Origin: CAZDHT01 sp964505325
Lineage (GTDB): Bacteria > Planctomycetota > PUPC01
DNA: 6,296 nt
Assembly: GCA_964505325.1 (NCBI GenBank)
Contig: CAZDHT010000288.1
Coordinates: 1 to 6,296 of the forward strand
Direction: 5' to 3'
The notes beneath the pieces are model-generated. The model was not told the origin of the DNA, ran no database searches, and was given only the letters and a program-made list of their open reading frames with translations. Position numbers and translations under genes: made by a program. Shown piece by piece: positions 5,447 to 6,296 of the stretch. The first letter of the stretch is position 1, and every line of letters starts with the position of its first letter.

Positions 5447-6100
5447 ATGAACAGTCTCAAGACAGTTGCCGCCGTGCTGGTCGTGCTGCTTGCGTTCACC
5501 GGCTTTCAGTTGATCGCCAATTACTCGCTCAGGAAGTCGGTGGTCGAGGACGTCAAGAAGCAGATCAAGCAGATCGACTCGGGCAGGGCGGAGATGCTCA
5601 AGCACCAGGAGCGGCTCCGAGAGGCGACCAAGCTGATGACGAAGCTGGCCGGGTCGCTCGAGGCGGTGAGCTCGCAGGTGGCGGCCGCGGCGGTGAAGTC
5701 GGCCGATCTCGCGAAGTCCGTCGGCGAGTTGGAAGCCAAGCTGAAAGCCTTGGGCGCCAGCCTGGATGATCTGAAGAAGAAGCTGGGCGCCCTGGACGGA
5801 GCGGCGGACGCGATGCGAGCGACGCGGGCCAGCCTCCAGAAGCTCCGCGAAAACGTCGGCCGGGCCGAGACCGACGCCCGGACGGCGTCCCAGGCCGCAG
5901 CCGGCGCGCTGACCGCGCTGGGGAAGCTGAAGAAAGAGCTGGCGGATCACAAGCAGGCGGTGAGCGCTTCGGCGCTGGCCCAGATGAACAAAGAGATCGG
6001 ACGCATCCGTGGCGAGGCGCAGCGACTCGCCGGCGAGGTACGGAAGCTCGCCTCCGATCTGCAGACGATCAAGATCAAGACGAAGGATGACGGCGTATGA
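5447..6100 (+). CDS. Membrane-anchored coiled-coil protein of unknown function
   Basis: Encodes 217 residues. The ATG at 5447 has GGGAG (5438-5442) 4 nt upstream and lies about 50 nt after the predicted transcript start. One N-terminal hydrophobic segment (about 6-24, VAAVLVVLLAFTGFQLIA) has Lys5 before it and Arg/Lys after it. It looks like an uncleaved signal anchor, with most of the protein probably outside the cytoplasm. Residues 30-210 are almost entirely helical and rich in Ala, Lys, Leu, Glu and Asp, with heptad-like spacing of Leu/Val (for example SVGELEAKLKALGASLDDLKKKL, 91-113, shown in part by its Leu positions 95, 99, 102, 106, 109 and 113). An Ala-rich stretch lies at 146-157. 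There are no Cys and no catalytic motif. I do not recognise a family; a spacer, tether or scaffold is plausible. The stop overlaps the cupin start, suggesting coupled translation. Confidence 0.87.
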   Translation: MNSLKTVAAVLVVLLAFTGFQLIANYSLRKSVVEDVKKQIKQIDSGRAEMLKHQERLREATKLMTKLAGSLEAVSSQVAAAAVKSADLAKSVGELEAKLKALGASLDDLKKKLGALDGAADAMRATRASLQKLRENVGRAETDARTASQAAAGALTALGKLKKELADHKQAVSASALAQMNKEIGRIRGEAQRLAGEVRKLASDLQTIKIKTKDDGV

Positions 6101-6296
6101 AGAAGCAGCATTTCACCGACGTTCCCGGGGCGGACGTTCCGCCGCCGGCGGAGGGTGTGAAGATCCGCTGGCTCATCGACGACGAGACGGGCGCTCCGAA
6201 CTTCGCGATGCGGCACTTCGAGATCGCGGCCGGCGGGCAGACGCCGTTCCACGCGCACGACTGGGAGCACGAGGTCTTCATCCTGACCGGCGCCGG
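6097..6296 (+). CDS. Cupin-domain protein, N-terminal part (3' end outside window)
   Basis: The frame opens with ATG at 6097, overlapping the previous stop in an ATGA junction, and stays open to the window edge (66 complete codons plus two bases). AAGGA at 6083-6087 gives an SD with a 9-nt spacer. There is no signal peptide. Residues 35-66 carry the start of a cupin beta-barrel: a strand FAMRHFEIAAGGQ, then TPFHAHDWEHEVFILTG, which fits cupin motif 1 (G-x5-H-x-H-x3/4-E-x5/6-G) with metal ligands His52, His54 and probably Glu59. The small cupin_2 family binds a divalent metal or small ligands and covers enzymes, sensors and storage roles, so function cannot be given without motif 2. The wording resembles short, single-domain cupins of about 110 residues. 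The tight overlap with the membrane coiled-coil gene implies co-expression. Confidence 0.86.
   Translation, partial: MKKQHFTDVPGADVPPPAEGVKIRWLIDDETGAPNFAMRHFEIAAGGQTPFHAHDWEHEVFILTGA

Noticed and set aside
5281..5769. GTG-started frame overlapping the inverted repeat and the coiled-coil gene
   Set aside because: It includes the hairpin and promoter as coding DNA, lacks an SD and becomes Arg/Gly/Gln-rich shadow sequence.

Overview
This is a GC-rich (roughly two-thirds G+C by eye) bacterial chromosomal segment with tightly packed genes, well-formed Shine-Dalgarno (SD) sites and sigma-70-type promoters. The gene mix is a glycoside-hydrolase-type C-terminal domain, a secreted FKBP isomerase, a secreted transglutaminase-like/HEAT protein, a zf-TFIIB zinc-ribbon protein and a Ptb-type acyltransferase. 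This resembles uncultured Planctomycetota/PVC or similar environmental phyla, but that is an inference from gene content and the phylum is not proven. There are no phage, transposase, CRISPR, tRNA or rRNA signals.

Layout: 1-375 is the 3' end of a gene that starts outside the window, probably the C-terminal beta-domain of a glycoside-hydrolase-like protein. 522-1238 encodes an exported FKBP-type peptidyl-prolyl isomerase. 1340-1771 on the minus strand encodes a small protein with two zf-TFIIB zinc ribbons, convergent with the FKBP gene and separated from it by a structured 101-bp gap. A 233-bp divergent region carries two back-to-back promoters. It leads into 2005-4161, a 718-residue exported protein with a transglutaminase-like Cys-His-Asp core, a beta-rich middle and C-terminal HEAT-like helices. 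4309-5250 encodes a phosphate butyryl/acetyltransferase. After an AT-rich perfect inverted repeat comes a probable two-gene unit: a membrane-anchored coiled-coil protein (5447-6100) whose stop overlaps, as ATGA, the start of a cupin gene that runs off the right edge (6097 onward).

Each of the five transcription units that begin inside the window has a plausible promoter at a sensible distance. Two (FKBP and ptb) share an almost identical TTGCAT-N16-(G/C)ACAATAG core. Three (zinc ribbon, transglutaminase/HEAT and coiled coil) are close to the TTGNNN-N17-TATAAT consensus. The predicted transcription starts exclude several longer in-frame starts, so most CDS starts here rest on both promoter and SD evidence.

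No single pathway links the genes. They look like independent housekeeping and envelope genes. The most unusual items are the 14-bp inverted repeat at 5282-5321, the twin promoters, the transglutaminase-HEAT architecture and the coiled-coil/cupin overlap. I do not see a convincing new defence or mobile system.
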